A DNA stretch of 13,943 nt from 2-02-FULL-62-14 sp035632555. Its GTDB lineage: Bacteria > Nitrospirota > Nitrospiria > Nitrospirales > Nitrospiraceae. The DNA is taken from positions 1 to 13,943 of the forward strand of contig DASQGO010000027.1 in NCBI GenBank assembly GCA_035632555.1, read 5' to 3'. Shown in pieces: positions 1 through 6,858 of this stretch; the first letter of the stretch is position 1; each line of letters opens with the position of its first letter. Below the pieces are notes generated by a model. It did not search any database. It had not been told where the DNA came from and saw only the letters and a program-made list of their open reading frames with translations. The position numbers and the translations under genes are program-made.

Positions 1-581
1 ATCACATCCGGCTTCTCGGCTTCGATGGCCGGCTTCACGAGGTGCTCGAATACTTCGCGATAGACGTTGACCTGTTGATCTTGCACCGCATCCATGATCT
101 CGGAGGACATGAAGACCTTGTAGGACAGATCGGTCTCCATCGGCGGCATGCAAATGCGCGCCGGCGCGTAGACCAGCGAGATGGCGGCGGTCACTTCGCG
201 AAACGTGTTGATCGCCCATTCGAGCCTGTCGATGTCATAGAAGGCCTGGCCGCGGACGATGTGCTTGGCTTCTTCCGCCTTTTTGATCAGCTCCGCGATG
301 CGCTCACGCGTCAGTTCGCAGAGCGCCAGCTGCAGATCCGTTTCCCAGGCTTCGAGGTCGCGCTTCTTCGCCAGCTTCCGGAGACGGTCCAGTTGCTGCG
401 GCACCTTCTTGAGGACCCGCTTCAGGAAATCCTCGCTGAAGTACCAGTCGTACATTTCCAGATTGACGTCTTTTTGGATGACGGTATGGCCGGCAGCGCG
501 GAGCACGGTGGTAAGGGTCGGCAGACTCAGATAGGGTTCGGATGGATACCAGTCGGGCGGGAAGATCAGCATCACCTTCAT
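1..581 (-). CDS. B12-binding-domain radical SAM protein, N-terminal part (runs off left edge)
   Basis: The visible 193 residues begin MKVMLIFPPDWYPSEPYLSL and continue with LPTLTTVLRAAGHTV and a DVNLEMYD segment. This is the usual opening of the cobalamin-binding Rossmann domain in B12-binding radical SAM (Fe-S oxidoreductase) proteins. Residues 50-130 are a charged helical stretch. The radical SAM CxxxCxxC motif would lie beyond the window edge and is not seen, so the substrate cannot be given. The ATG at 581 places the start directly at the domain. An in-frame GTG at 671 would add 30 plausible residues and give a much shorter leader from the promoter at 722-751; a TGA lies a little further upstream, so no start earlier than 671 is likely. 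No good Shine-Dalgarno decides between the two: GGCGGAAG abuts the ATG. The gene has its own promoter although it lies downstream of the methyltransferase on the same strand. Confidence 0.8.
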   Translation of the reverse strand, partial: MKVMLIFPPDWYPSEPYLSLPTLTTVLRAAGHTVIQKDVNLEMYDWYFSEDFLKRVLKKVPQQLDRLRKLAKKRDLEAWETDLQLALCELTRERIAELIKKAEEAKHIVRGQAFYDIDRLEWAINTFREVTAAISLVYAPARICMPPMETDLSYKVFMSSEIMDAVQDQQVNVYREVFEHLVKPAIEAEKPDV

Positions 582-721
582 CTTCCGCCCACTCTTGGCT
601 TCGGATGTCCGGCGGTGCAGCTGGATCAGATCGAGACTGGCCTTTTCACCTTTGGAATATTCGATTTTCACGAAAAGTTTCGGCTCGTTAGAGTATCAAT
701 CCACAATGAATGAACGTGCTC

Positions 722-751
722 ATTCTAGAGCCCATGTCCGAACTTGGTCAA
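722..751 (-). promoter_or_regulatory. sigma70-type promoter for the radical SAM gene
   Basis: On the minus strand a -35 TTGACC (746-751) and a -10 TAGAAT (722-727) are separated by 18 nt, each matching 5 of 6 consensus bases. The predicted transcript start is near 715. It lies in the gap after the methyltransferase stop codon, so the radical SAM gene can be transcribed independently of the upstream operon. Confidence 0.6.
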
Positions 752-773
752 GCTCGTTCACAAAAGGATGGCC

Positions 774-1967
774 TTACCTGGCAGGCGTATCGAGGCCTTG
801 CAGAAGCTCTTGATAGTATTGGGTCAACATCTCTGCCCGCTGGTTTTCGACAATCACCAACTGGCGCTGATCGAAGGTGTTCGCACAATAGAGATAGGTC
901 AGGCTCTGCGACACGCCAAGCTCAAGATGTACCTGCCGCCCGTCCGGCTCCTGCTTCGTGGTCTCTTGAAGAATGCGCCGGTCCGGCAGGCTGGTCCAGA
1001 CCTGCTGCGCTGAAGCCTGGTGATTTTCATAGAGCGGTTCATCGGGTTTCGCCGGACGGCGCGCGAGCGCAGCCACGTCCACCGATACCCCGGCCTGTTC
1101 CGGCGATTCATCCCAGGCCAGCGTGCCGGTTCGGCTGAGCACATACAGCGGACCGTCATCGGTTCCCTCTTCCACGATGGCATACCGAATCGGCAGCGGC
1201 GGCTCCAACAGCATCAGCCCGCGCGCCGCGAAGGCCCGTTGAAACGGCACGCGCCGGGCGAGATGGCGCGTCTTTTCACAGACGACCACGCGGCCGTCCG
1301 GGGCCAGCGTCGCACAGAGCCGGTCTATCCGACCGGCTAAACCGGTGCGCCGCTCGAAGTCGATTTGCGCTGCCAGATCGTTCCCGCGCTCGAACGTCTG
1401 CCAACTCCGGCTCGGCAGGCCCGGGTCCTGCTCGGTTTGCAGCAGTGCCTGGGTGGTGATGATGAGATCAAACGAACCGGGCGGAGAGGTCCGGTCCGCG
1501 TCGAGACATTCGAAGCGCACGTTCGTGAGCCCCAGCGCCGCCGCGTTCTCCTGCGCAGCCGCGATCGAAGCCGGCGAACGGTCCACGCCGACAAACGAAC
1601 ATTGCGGAAACTGCCGGGCATAGAACGTCGTCAGCACGCCGATGCCACAGCCGACATCCAGCGCGGAACGGGCCGGAGCAATCCGCTCCGCCACCGCCGC
1701 ACCGACCGTGGCGTAATAATCGTACCGCTGGCTGTAGAGCACGGGCAGGATGCGGCGCGTGGCCGCGTAATCGTAGAAGACAATTTCGTCCGCCACGCCG
1801 GCGCCGGGCGCGCGCCGCTGTTCGGACAATCTGAGGAGCGTTGTGAGTTCATCGGGCTTGAGCGCGGTGCGCTGCCACTGGTCGTACGCGGCATCGGACT
1901 CGAACCGCCGCAGACCCCATTGCGCGAGGTGCGCGGCGAGCCAATCTGAGAGCGAGTCTGGAGACAC
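774..1967 (-). CDS. class I SAM-dependent methyltransferase with C-terminal extension
   Basis: This 397-aa protein has a Rossmann-fold methyltransferase core. Motif I is LDVGCGIGVLT at residues 103-113, the acidic end of strand 2 is VGVDRS at 126-131, and an FECLDAD strand (152-158) is followed by FDLIITTQALLQ (166-177). The S-adenosylmethionine-binding fold is clear; the methyl acceptor cannot be predicted. About 100 N-terminal residues precede the core. A region of roughly 70-90 residues at the C-terminus (from about 310, with SLPDRRILQET and DGRQVHLELG) is not part of the fold and I do not recognise it. The start is a GTG without an evident Shine-Dalgarno, 18 nt after the stop of the ProA-like gene, so the two are probably co-transcribed. 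Codon use matches its neighbours. Confidence 0.85.
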   Translation of the reverse strand: MSPDSLSDWLAAHLAQWGLRRFESDAAYDQWQRTALKPDELTTLLRLSEQRRAPGAGVADEIVFYDYAATRRILPVLYSQRYDYYATVGAAVAERIAPARSALDVGCGIGVLTTFYARQFPQCSFVGVDRSPASIAAAQENAAALGLTNVRFECLDADRTSPPGSFDLIITTQALLQTEQDPGLPSRSWQTFERGNDLAAQIDFERRTGLAGRIDRLCATLAPDGRVVVCEKTRHLARRVPFQRAFAARGLMLLEPPLPIRYAIVEEGTDDGPLYVLSRTGTLAWDESPEQAGVSVDVAALARRPAKPDEPLYENHQASAQQVWTSLPDRRILQETTKQEPDGRQVHLELGVSQSLTYLYCANTFDQRQLVIVENQRAEMLTQYYQELLQGLDTPAR

Positions 1968-1985
1968 CGAGACAGACGGAGCCGG

Positions 1986-3359
1986 TCAGCCCATGCCTTT
2001 TTTGAGCATGATCGCGTCTTCATAGGTCACCGGCACCGGATGCGGATGGCGCAACTGGCCGGTGCCGAACACAACGTACTTCTGGCAGGTCAGTTCCTCC
2101 AGCCCGACCGGCCCGCGCGCATGGACGCGTCCCGTCGAAATGCCGATCTGTTCGCCGAGCCCGAACGCCTCGGCGTCGTGCAGGCGCGTGGAGGCGTTGA
2201 TGAGCACCGCAGCCGCGTCCACTTCGCGCGTGAAACGCATCGCGTTCGCGTAGTCGCGCGTCACGATCGCGCTGGTGTGAGCGGGACCGTAGCGGGCGAT
2301 GTGGGCCAGCGCCTCATCCATGTCCACCACCATTTTCACGGCCAGCGTCTTGGATTGAAACTGCCGGCTCCAATCCCCTTCCGCCGCCGGCTCCACTGTC
2401 TTATGGCCGGTCATGGCCTGGGATCCGATCAGCGCCAGGGTTTTGGTGCAGCCGAGGATGTCGACCCTGAACTCTTCGATCATGCGACGGATCAACGCCG
2501 GCAGCAGCGGCCGCGCGATGGCCTGCTGCACCAGCAGGGTATCCACGGAGTTCGACTCCGACGCCTGCTGCACCTTCGCGTTGACGACGATGTTCTGCGC
2601 CAGCGGCAAATCCGCTTCCTGATCCACGTAGACCGAGCTGACGCCGCCGTCGTGGCAGAGCACCGGCACCCGCACCTGGTCGAGGGCCGTCTTGCGCAGC
2701 CCCGGTCCGCCGCGCGGGATGAACGCATCGAGCAGCGTGTGCAGGCGCATCAGCTCCATCGCGCCTTCCTTTTCTGGCCGCTCGACAAATATGATCGCCC
2801 CGGCCGGCATGCCGGCCTCTTCCGCCGCCGCGCGCATTCTCGTGACGATGGCAGTGTTCGTTCTGATCCATTCGGGCGCCCCGCGGAAGAGGCAGACGTT
2901 GCCGGACTTCAGGCAGAGCGCCATCGAATCGGTCATCACTTTCGGCCCCAGTTCGGACACGATGCCGATCACGCCAAGCGGCACCCGCACCCGGCTCACT
3001 TCCATTCCGTTGGGCCGCTGCCACATCTTTGTCACGTCGCCGACCGGATCCGGCAGATCGGCCACCCGGCGCAACCCCTCGGCCATCTCCTTGATGGAGT
3101 CGGGCGTCAGCCGCAGCCGGTCGACGGCTCCGCGGATTTCATCCTTGTTCGTCGTTGCCTCCGCCAGGGCTTTTCCGATCGCCTCGATGTCCAGCTTGTT
3201 GGCTTCCAGAATGGCCTCTTCGCCCTCCACCAGCCGGTCGGCCATGGCCCGGAGCACCTTGTCCTTGACCGGCGCGGCAAGCAAGGCCATTGGCTTGACA
3301 AGCTCGCGGGCTTTTTTCGCGATGTTCTGCATGTACATCTTAACTGGAACTTCAACCAT
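1986..3359 (-). CDS. ProA-family protein (gamma-glutamyl phosphate reductase homologue) with replaced catalytic residues
   Basis: This 457-aa protein aligns over its full length with glutamate-5-semialdehyde dehydrogenase (ProA), the NADPH-dependent second enzyme of proline synthesis. Family landmarks are ANKLDIEA, LTPDSIKEMAEGLR, VRVPLGVIGIV (125-134), LCLKSGN (148-154), IPRGGPGL (214-221), VVNAK (258-262), INASTR (387-392) and GEQIGISTGRVHARGPVGLEEL (402-423, listed here by its ends GEQIGIST and VGLEEL). However, where ProA has VCNALETLLV this protein has ESNSVDTLLV, so the catalytic Cys is Ser269. The Glu of ProA's IEHGDGN, which aligns with the aldehyde-dehydrogenase general base, is Cys235. 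The conserved ESRPNVT is replaced by ELGPKVM (136-142), and there is an 18-20-residue tail after the usual end. No proB or nadD lies nearby. The ATG is supported by GAGGAAAA five to six bases upstream. It is probably a paralogue with a changed or non-catalytic role, although general annotation would call it proA. Confidence 0.85.
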   Translation of the reverse strand: MVEVPVKMYMQNIAKKARELVKPMALLAAPVKDKVLRAMADRLVEGEEAILEANKLDIEAIGKALAEATTNKDEIRGAVDRLRLTPDSIKEMAEGLRRVADLPDPVGDVTKMWQRPNGMEVSRVRVPLGVIGIVSELGPKVMTDSMALCLKSGNVCLFRGAPEWIRTNTAIVTRMRAAAEEAGMPAGAIIFVERPEKEGAMELMRLHTLLDAFIPRGGPGLRKTALDQVRVPVLCHDGGVSSVYVDQEADLPLAQNIVVNAKVQQASESNSVDTLLVQQAIARPLLPALIRRMIEEFRVDILGCTKTLALIGSQAMTGHKTVEPAAEGDWSRQFQSKTLAVKMVVDMDEALAHIARYGPAHTSAIVTRDYANAMRFTREVDAAAVLINASTRLHDAEAFGLGEQIGISTGRVHARGPVGLEELTCQKYVVFGTGQLRHPHPVPVTYEDAIMLKKGMG

Positions 3360-3413
3360 GTTTTCCTCGCGGAACGTTCGGCATGACACGTCAACCATTC
3401 GAACGACTGCGGG

Positions 3414-3443
3414 ACTATAGCACCGGCCTTTGCAGCGAGTCAA
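3414..3443 (-). promoter_or_regulatory. sigma70-type promoter for the ProA-like/methyltransferase operon
   Basis: On the minus strand TTGACT (3438-3443) and TATAGT (3414-3419) are separated by 18 nt, each 5 of 6 to consensus. The predicted start near 3407 leaves a leader of about 48 nt before the ATG with its GAGGAAAA ribosome-binding site. It lies in the divergent gap shared with the 415-aa gene. Confidence 0.7.
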
Positions 3444-3466
3444 AAACCTATTTATTAAGGGCCGGC

Positions 3467-3496
3467 TTGTTCCTTCGCGCACAATTCCCTTAGAAT
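3467..3496 (+). promoter_or_regulatory. possible promoter overlapping the start of the 415-aa gene
   Basis: TAGAAT (3491-3496) is a good -10 match, and TTGTTC (3467-3472) is a weak -35 at 18-nt spacing. The -10 box overlaps the ATG at 3495, so a transcript from it would begin near 3503-3505, at the in-frame GTG at 3504. If it is real, the mRNA would be leaderless with GTG as its first codon. Confidence 0.35.
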
Positions 3497-4742
3497 GCCG
3501 CCCGTGACACCGCAAGAAGCCAAGACCCATTACAATTACCTGATGACGCTCTGCATCCGGAAGGAAGAAGCCTTCGGACCGCTGGCCTTTACCTTTATCA
3601 AGGAACAGGACCTCGACAAGCTCGGGCTCGCTCCGGAGGAACAGTTCAACCTTTATATGGCGACGTCCGACGCCTTCGCAGCGGAGCCGAAGCGATACCC
3701 GCACAAATTGGAGTGCCTGCAGAAAGCCCAGCAACTGCTCCCCCGCACCCAGTTTGCCGATCCCGAACTGACCCGCCACCTGTTTCAGGAAGTCCAGAAG
3801 ACCTCGGCCGAACTGGACATCTACAACGACGCCATGCGCGCGGCCAAATCGTCGGCGGCGCCGGCGGCCGGCAAGCTCAGCCTCATCGTCGAGACCGACC
3901 TCCCCGATTATTTTTTGAACACGGCGCAGAAGCGGGCTTCCGCCTACTATCAGAACAAATACAAAATGACAAAAGAAGCCAAGGCGGCGCAGCACTTCAC
4001 CAACGCCGCGCGCAAGTTCGAGCCGGAGAACCAGGCCGTGCAGAAGGAATTCGCCGGCGCCTGCGCGCCCTTCATGAGCGTGCGCACGAGCGGCATCCAC
4101 CTCATGCTGCCGTTCGATCTAAAAATCAGCCGGACGCCGGACGAGCCGCTGGAAGCGGGCCTGCGCATCTGGTATGCAAAGATGGGCTACTCGTTTCCGC
4201 TGCGCTACGAGATGGGCAAGCTCTGCAGCTGGTATGATGACACGGTGACGGAGATCGCGATGGATGATCCCAATCTGCTGTTCGTGTCCGCCTCGCCGGT
4301 GAAGGAAACGGAGCTCGGCACGGTGGACCGCGCGCTGCCGAACGACGTCCCGACGGATATCGGCCTGCCGCGCGCCTTTTTGGACGGCACGAACGGGCTG
4401 GGGCCGTTCATCCAGGTCGTGTGCAACTTCAAAGTCTGGTTCGACGCGGAGGCGATGTCCGTGCTGATTCAGGGCGCGCCGGACCTGCACGAGTACGGAT
4501 TGCAGGGCGGTGCGGGGCTGCTGACCCGCACCTACGCGTCGGAAAAGATCCAGGCCTACGCGCCCTCCTCCGGCAAGCCGTGGCAGCAGGGACTCAGCTT
4601 CAACTTCGTCAACATGCATCTGCAGCTGGCGCCGGGCATGGATTCGGCCCTCGTGCCGTTCAACACGCCGATCTTTTCGATCTACCCGGTGCTGACGCGG
4701 CAGAGCTTCAAGTTCGAAGACGCGCGCTCGTTGCAGCGCTAA
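3495..4742 (+). CDS. conserved-looking hypothetical protein, 415 aa
   Basis: I do not recognise a family. The protein has no signal peptide or membrane segment and looks cytosolic. Residues 1-190 are mostly helical and rich in Lys, Gln and Ala, with tetratricopeptide-like spacing but no clear repeat. From about 195 to 400 the sequence alternates hydrophobic strands and loops (SGIHLMLPFDLKIS, LRIWYAKMGYSFPLRYEM, VVCNFKVWFDAEAMSVLI), suggesting a beta-rich C-terminal domain. No ribosome-binding site precedes the ATG at 3495. The in-frame GTG at 3504 is an alternative start if transcription begins there, and the ATG at 3543 is a further one. Its TAA overlaps the ATG of the threonine aldolase gene (TAATG), so the two are probably translationally coupled. 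Confidence 0.8.
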   Translation: MPPVTPQEAKTHYNYLMTLCIRKEEAFGPLAFTFIKEQDLDKLGLAPEEQFNLYMATSDAFAAEPKRYPHKLECLQKAQQLLPRTQFADPELTRHLFQEVQKTSAELDIYNDAMRAAKSSAAPAAGKLSLIVETDLPDYFLNTAQKRASAYYQNKYKMTKEAKAAQHFTNAARKFEPENQAVQKEFAGACAPFMSVRTSGIHLMLPFDLKISRTPDEPLEAGLRIWYAKMGYSFPLRYEMGKLCSWYDDTVTEIAMDDPNLLFVSASPVKETELGTVDRALPNDVPTDIGLPRAFLDGTNGLGPFIQVVCNFKVWFDAEAMSVLIQGAPDLHEYGLQGGAGLLTRTYASEKIQAYAPSSGKPWQQGLSFNFVNMHLQLAPGMDSALVPFNTPIFSIYPVLTRQSFKFEDARSLQR

Positions 4743-5779
4743 TGGCCATGATCGATCTGCGCAGCGACACCGTGACGAAACCCTCCGAGGCGATGCGCCA
4801 GGCCATGGCACGCGCCGAAGTGGGCGACGACGTCTACGGCGAAGACCCAACGGTCAACCGGCTGCAGGAAATGGCCGCGGCGCTGGTCGGCAAGGCCGTC
4901 GCGCTGTTCGTGCCGTCCGGCACGATGGCGAACCAGCTTGCGCTGCGCGCGCAGACGCAGCCGGGCCAGGAAGTGATCGTCGAGAGCCGGTGCCACATGG
5001 TGCGCTACGAACAGGGCGCGGGCAGCGCGCTGGCCGGCGTGCAATTCCACTGGGTGCCCGGCGAGCGCGGCCTCATGACGCCGGAGCAGGTCGAAGCCGC
5101 CATCCGGCCCAAGGATGCGCACACGATCCAGACCGCGCTCATCTGCATCGAGAACACCCACAACAGCGGCGGCGGCACGATCTATCCCCTGGCAGCCATT
5201 GAGCGGATCGGCGCCATCGCCAGGCAGCGCGGCCTACCCACGCACCTGGACGGGGCGCGGCTCTTCAACGCCGTCGTGGCCACCGGCACCTCCGCCTCGT
5301 AATATGCGAAACACTTCACGACCGTTTCGTTCTGCCTGTCGAAAGGGCTGGGCGCGCCGGCCGGCTCGCTGATCGCCACGAACGACCGGGACATGCTGGA
5401 GAAACTCCGCCGCTTCCGCCGGATGTACGGCGGGGGCATGCGCCAGGTCGGCGTGCTGGCCGCAGCCGGCATCTACGCGCTGGAACACAACATCGCCCGG
5501 CTCAAAGACGACCACGACCATGCGCAGCGCCTGGCCCACCTGCTCGAGCAGATTCCGTCCGTCACACTCGATCTCAAGTCCGTCGAAACGAACATGATCT
5601 TTTTCGACGTGGCCTCCAGCCGCTCCCCCGCCGATCTTGTCGCCGCCCTGAAAGCCGAGGGCGTCCTGGTCAACGCCGTCGGCGGCCGCACGTACCGGGC
5701 CGTTACCCACCTCGACGTGTCGAAGGACGACGTCGACCGGGCCGGGCAGATTTTCTCGCGCGTGTTCACACAGCCCTGA
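4742..5779 (+). pseudogene. ltaE: low-specificity L-threonine aldolase interrupted by one in-frame TAA
   Basis: The gene encodes a PLP-dependent aldolase that splits L-threonine or L-allo-threonine to glycine and acetaldehyde. Family motifs are IDLRSDTVTKP at the N-terminus, VGDDVYGEDPTVNRL, ALFVPSGTMANQ, ENTHNSGGG and HLDGARLFNA. The TAA at 5300-5302 is codon 187. Reading continues in the same frame with YAKHFTTVSFCLSKGLGAP, where Lys201 is the PLP Schiff-base lysine, and on to a normal C-terminus. Read through, the product would be 345 codons, the normal family length. Family members often have Glu before the Tyr/Ala-Lys-His-Phe segment, so a GAA-to-TAA change is the simplest explanation. 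The 186-residue product would lack the catalytic lysine and much of the PLP domain. It may be a true nonsense mutation or a sequencing error. The start overlaps the preceding stop (TAATG). Confidence 0.85.
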
Positions 5780-5783
5780 CGCG

Positions 5784-5812
5784 TTGACGTTTCGCTGTCC
5801 CGCATTTAGAAT
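5784..5812 (+). promoter_or_regulatory. sigma70-type promoter for the 74-aa/nucleotidyltransferase unit
   Basis: TTGACG (5784-5789) and TAGAAT (5807-5812) are separated by 17 nt, each 5 of 6 to consensus. It begins four bases after the threonine aldolase stop codon. The predicted start near 5819 gives a short leader holding TGGAG ahead of the ATG at 5839. Confidence 0.7.
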
Positions 5813-5838
5813 CCCCCTAGCCTTGGTTGGAGCACCGG

Positions 5839-6063
5839 ATGTTAGAGGTCGTCTCGTTCAAGCACATCAGCCGGATTCTGGAATTGACCGATCAATTGGG
5901 CCTGAACCGGGAATGGGTCGAAATCCCGCTGACACCGGAAGCGCCCGGCGTGGTGCGGAAACTTCCGAACGGCCAGCTGGAAATCGTCGTGGACGCCGTC
6001 CAGCCGTTCGAGCAATGGCTGGCAACCCTGAACACGCAAATCAAGCAGGTCACCGGAACATGA
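5839..6063 (+). CDS. small hypothetical protein, 74 aa
   Basis: This small acidic protein begins MLEVVSFKHISRILELTDQL (helical) and continues with strand-like LPNGQLEIVVDAVQ and a closing helix EQWLATLNTQIKQV. I do not recognise a family. The ATG at 5839 is chosen because TGGAG lies six bases upstream; an in-frame TTG at 5827 would put the ribosome-binding site inside the gene. Its stop overlaps the start of the nucleotidyltransferase gene by four bases (ATGA), so the two proteins are probably made together and may interact. Confidence 0.75.
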   Translation: MLEVVSFKHISRILELTDQLGLNREWVEIPLTPEAPGVVRKLPNGQLEIVVDAVQPFEQWLATLNTQIKQVTGT

Positions 6064-6854
6064 ATCAACCCTCCGCACCGACACAAGCGCCCCCGACCCG
6101 CGAGGAACTCAACGCGGAATTGCTTCCCGTCCCCGAGCCGCCGGAACTGCCGCCGACACCGGAGCCTCCAGGCATCGACAACATCATCGCGCATGCGCTG
6201 GGGCACGTACGGGGCAAACGCGGCGGCGATCTGGTCGCCGTGCTCCTGGTCGGCTCGGGCGCGCGCCGGGCGCTCACCGCGCACAGCGATCTGGACTTCA
6301 TCGTCCTAGTGAAAGGACACGACGAGGGCCAGGACATCCTCCGCATCGCCGACCGCCTCGTGGACATCCGCTACTGGAGCGCGCAGGCCGTGGAAGAAGA
6401 ACTGTCGCATTCGCCCCGGCTGCCGCCGCTGCTGAGGAAAGCCCGCGTGCTGTTCGAACATGACGCAGTCGGCGCCATGCTGCTCGACAAGGCGCAGCAG
6501 CGGTTCCGCCAGGGACCGCCGCAAACCGGCATGCACGAAAAAATCCGGCTCAAAGCCGAGTGCCTGCACTGGCTCGGCAAGGCCGAAGACCTGGCGCCGA
6601 ACCAGCCGGCCACCGCCGAATATCTCCTGGCCACTTTTTTCGAGGAACTCCTGCAGGCCTTCTTCCGGATCCGCGGACTGTGGCCGACGGCGCCGGTGGA
6701 CATGATGCGGTTTGCCGCTTCGCGCGACAGCGCGTTCGGGGACCTGCTCGACCGCTTTCAGGGAGCCCCGACGACCGCCGCGCGCCTCGACATCGCCCGG
6801 CAACTCGCGCAGCAGCTCTTCAAGGACATCCCCAACCCGCAGCGCGTCGATTAA
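6060..6854 (+). CDS. nucleotidyltransferase-fold protein (Pol beta superfamily)
   Basis: This 264-aa protein contains the nucleotidyltransferase signature VGSGARRALTAHSDLDFIV: Gly65-Ser66, Asp77 and Asp79. A third carboxylate is probably Asp102 in LVDIRYW, so the metal-binding triad looks complete. The first 40 residues are proline-rich (PEPPELPPTPEPP) and probably disordered. After the catalytic domain, residues about 155-258 form a helical domain (MHEKIRLKAECLHWLGKAED, then AEYLLATFFEELLQAFF), resembling the helical partner domains of antibiotic nucleotidyltransferases and MNT/HEPN proteins. The substrate may be a small molecule, a protein or a tRNA, and the sequence does not decide. It overlaps the 74-aa gene by four bases and sits four bases before the secreted-protein gene. 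Confidence 0.82.
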   Translation: MNQPSAPTQAPPTREELNAELLPVPEPPELPPTPEPPGIDNIIAHALGHVRGKRGGDLVAVLLVGSGARRALTAHSDLDFIVLVKGHDEGQDILRIADRLVDIRYWSAQAVEEELSHSPRLPPLLRKARVLFEHDAVGAMLLDKAQQRFRQGPPQTGMHEKIRLKAECLHWLGKAEDLAPNQPATAEYLLATFFEELLQAFFRIRGLWPTAPVDMMRFAASRDSAFGDLLDRFQGAPTTAARLDIARQLAQQLFKDIPNPQRVD

Positions 6855-6858
6855 CGGG

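Noticed and set aside
42..713. Plus-strand open frame of 223 codons at the left end
   Set aside because: It is the antisense shadow of the radical SAM gene, which has clear family motifs on the minus strand.
2040..3386. Long plus-strand open frame (448 codons) opposite the ProA-like gene
   Set aside because: Rich in His, Arg and Gln with no motif; typical antisense shadow in GC-rich DNA.
3360..4100. Upstream in-frame extension of the ProA-like frame (704 codons in total)
   Set aside because: It runs antisense through the 415-aa gene and has no ProA homology. The ATG at 3359 has a ribosome-binding site and a promoter upstream.
5393..5779. Separate gene starting at ATG 5393 after the stop in the threonine aldolase
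   Set aside because: It is the C-terminal part of the same aldolase in the same frame. It starts after the PLP lysine and has no ribosome-binding site, so it is a remnant rather than a gene.
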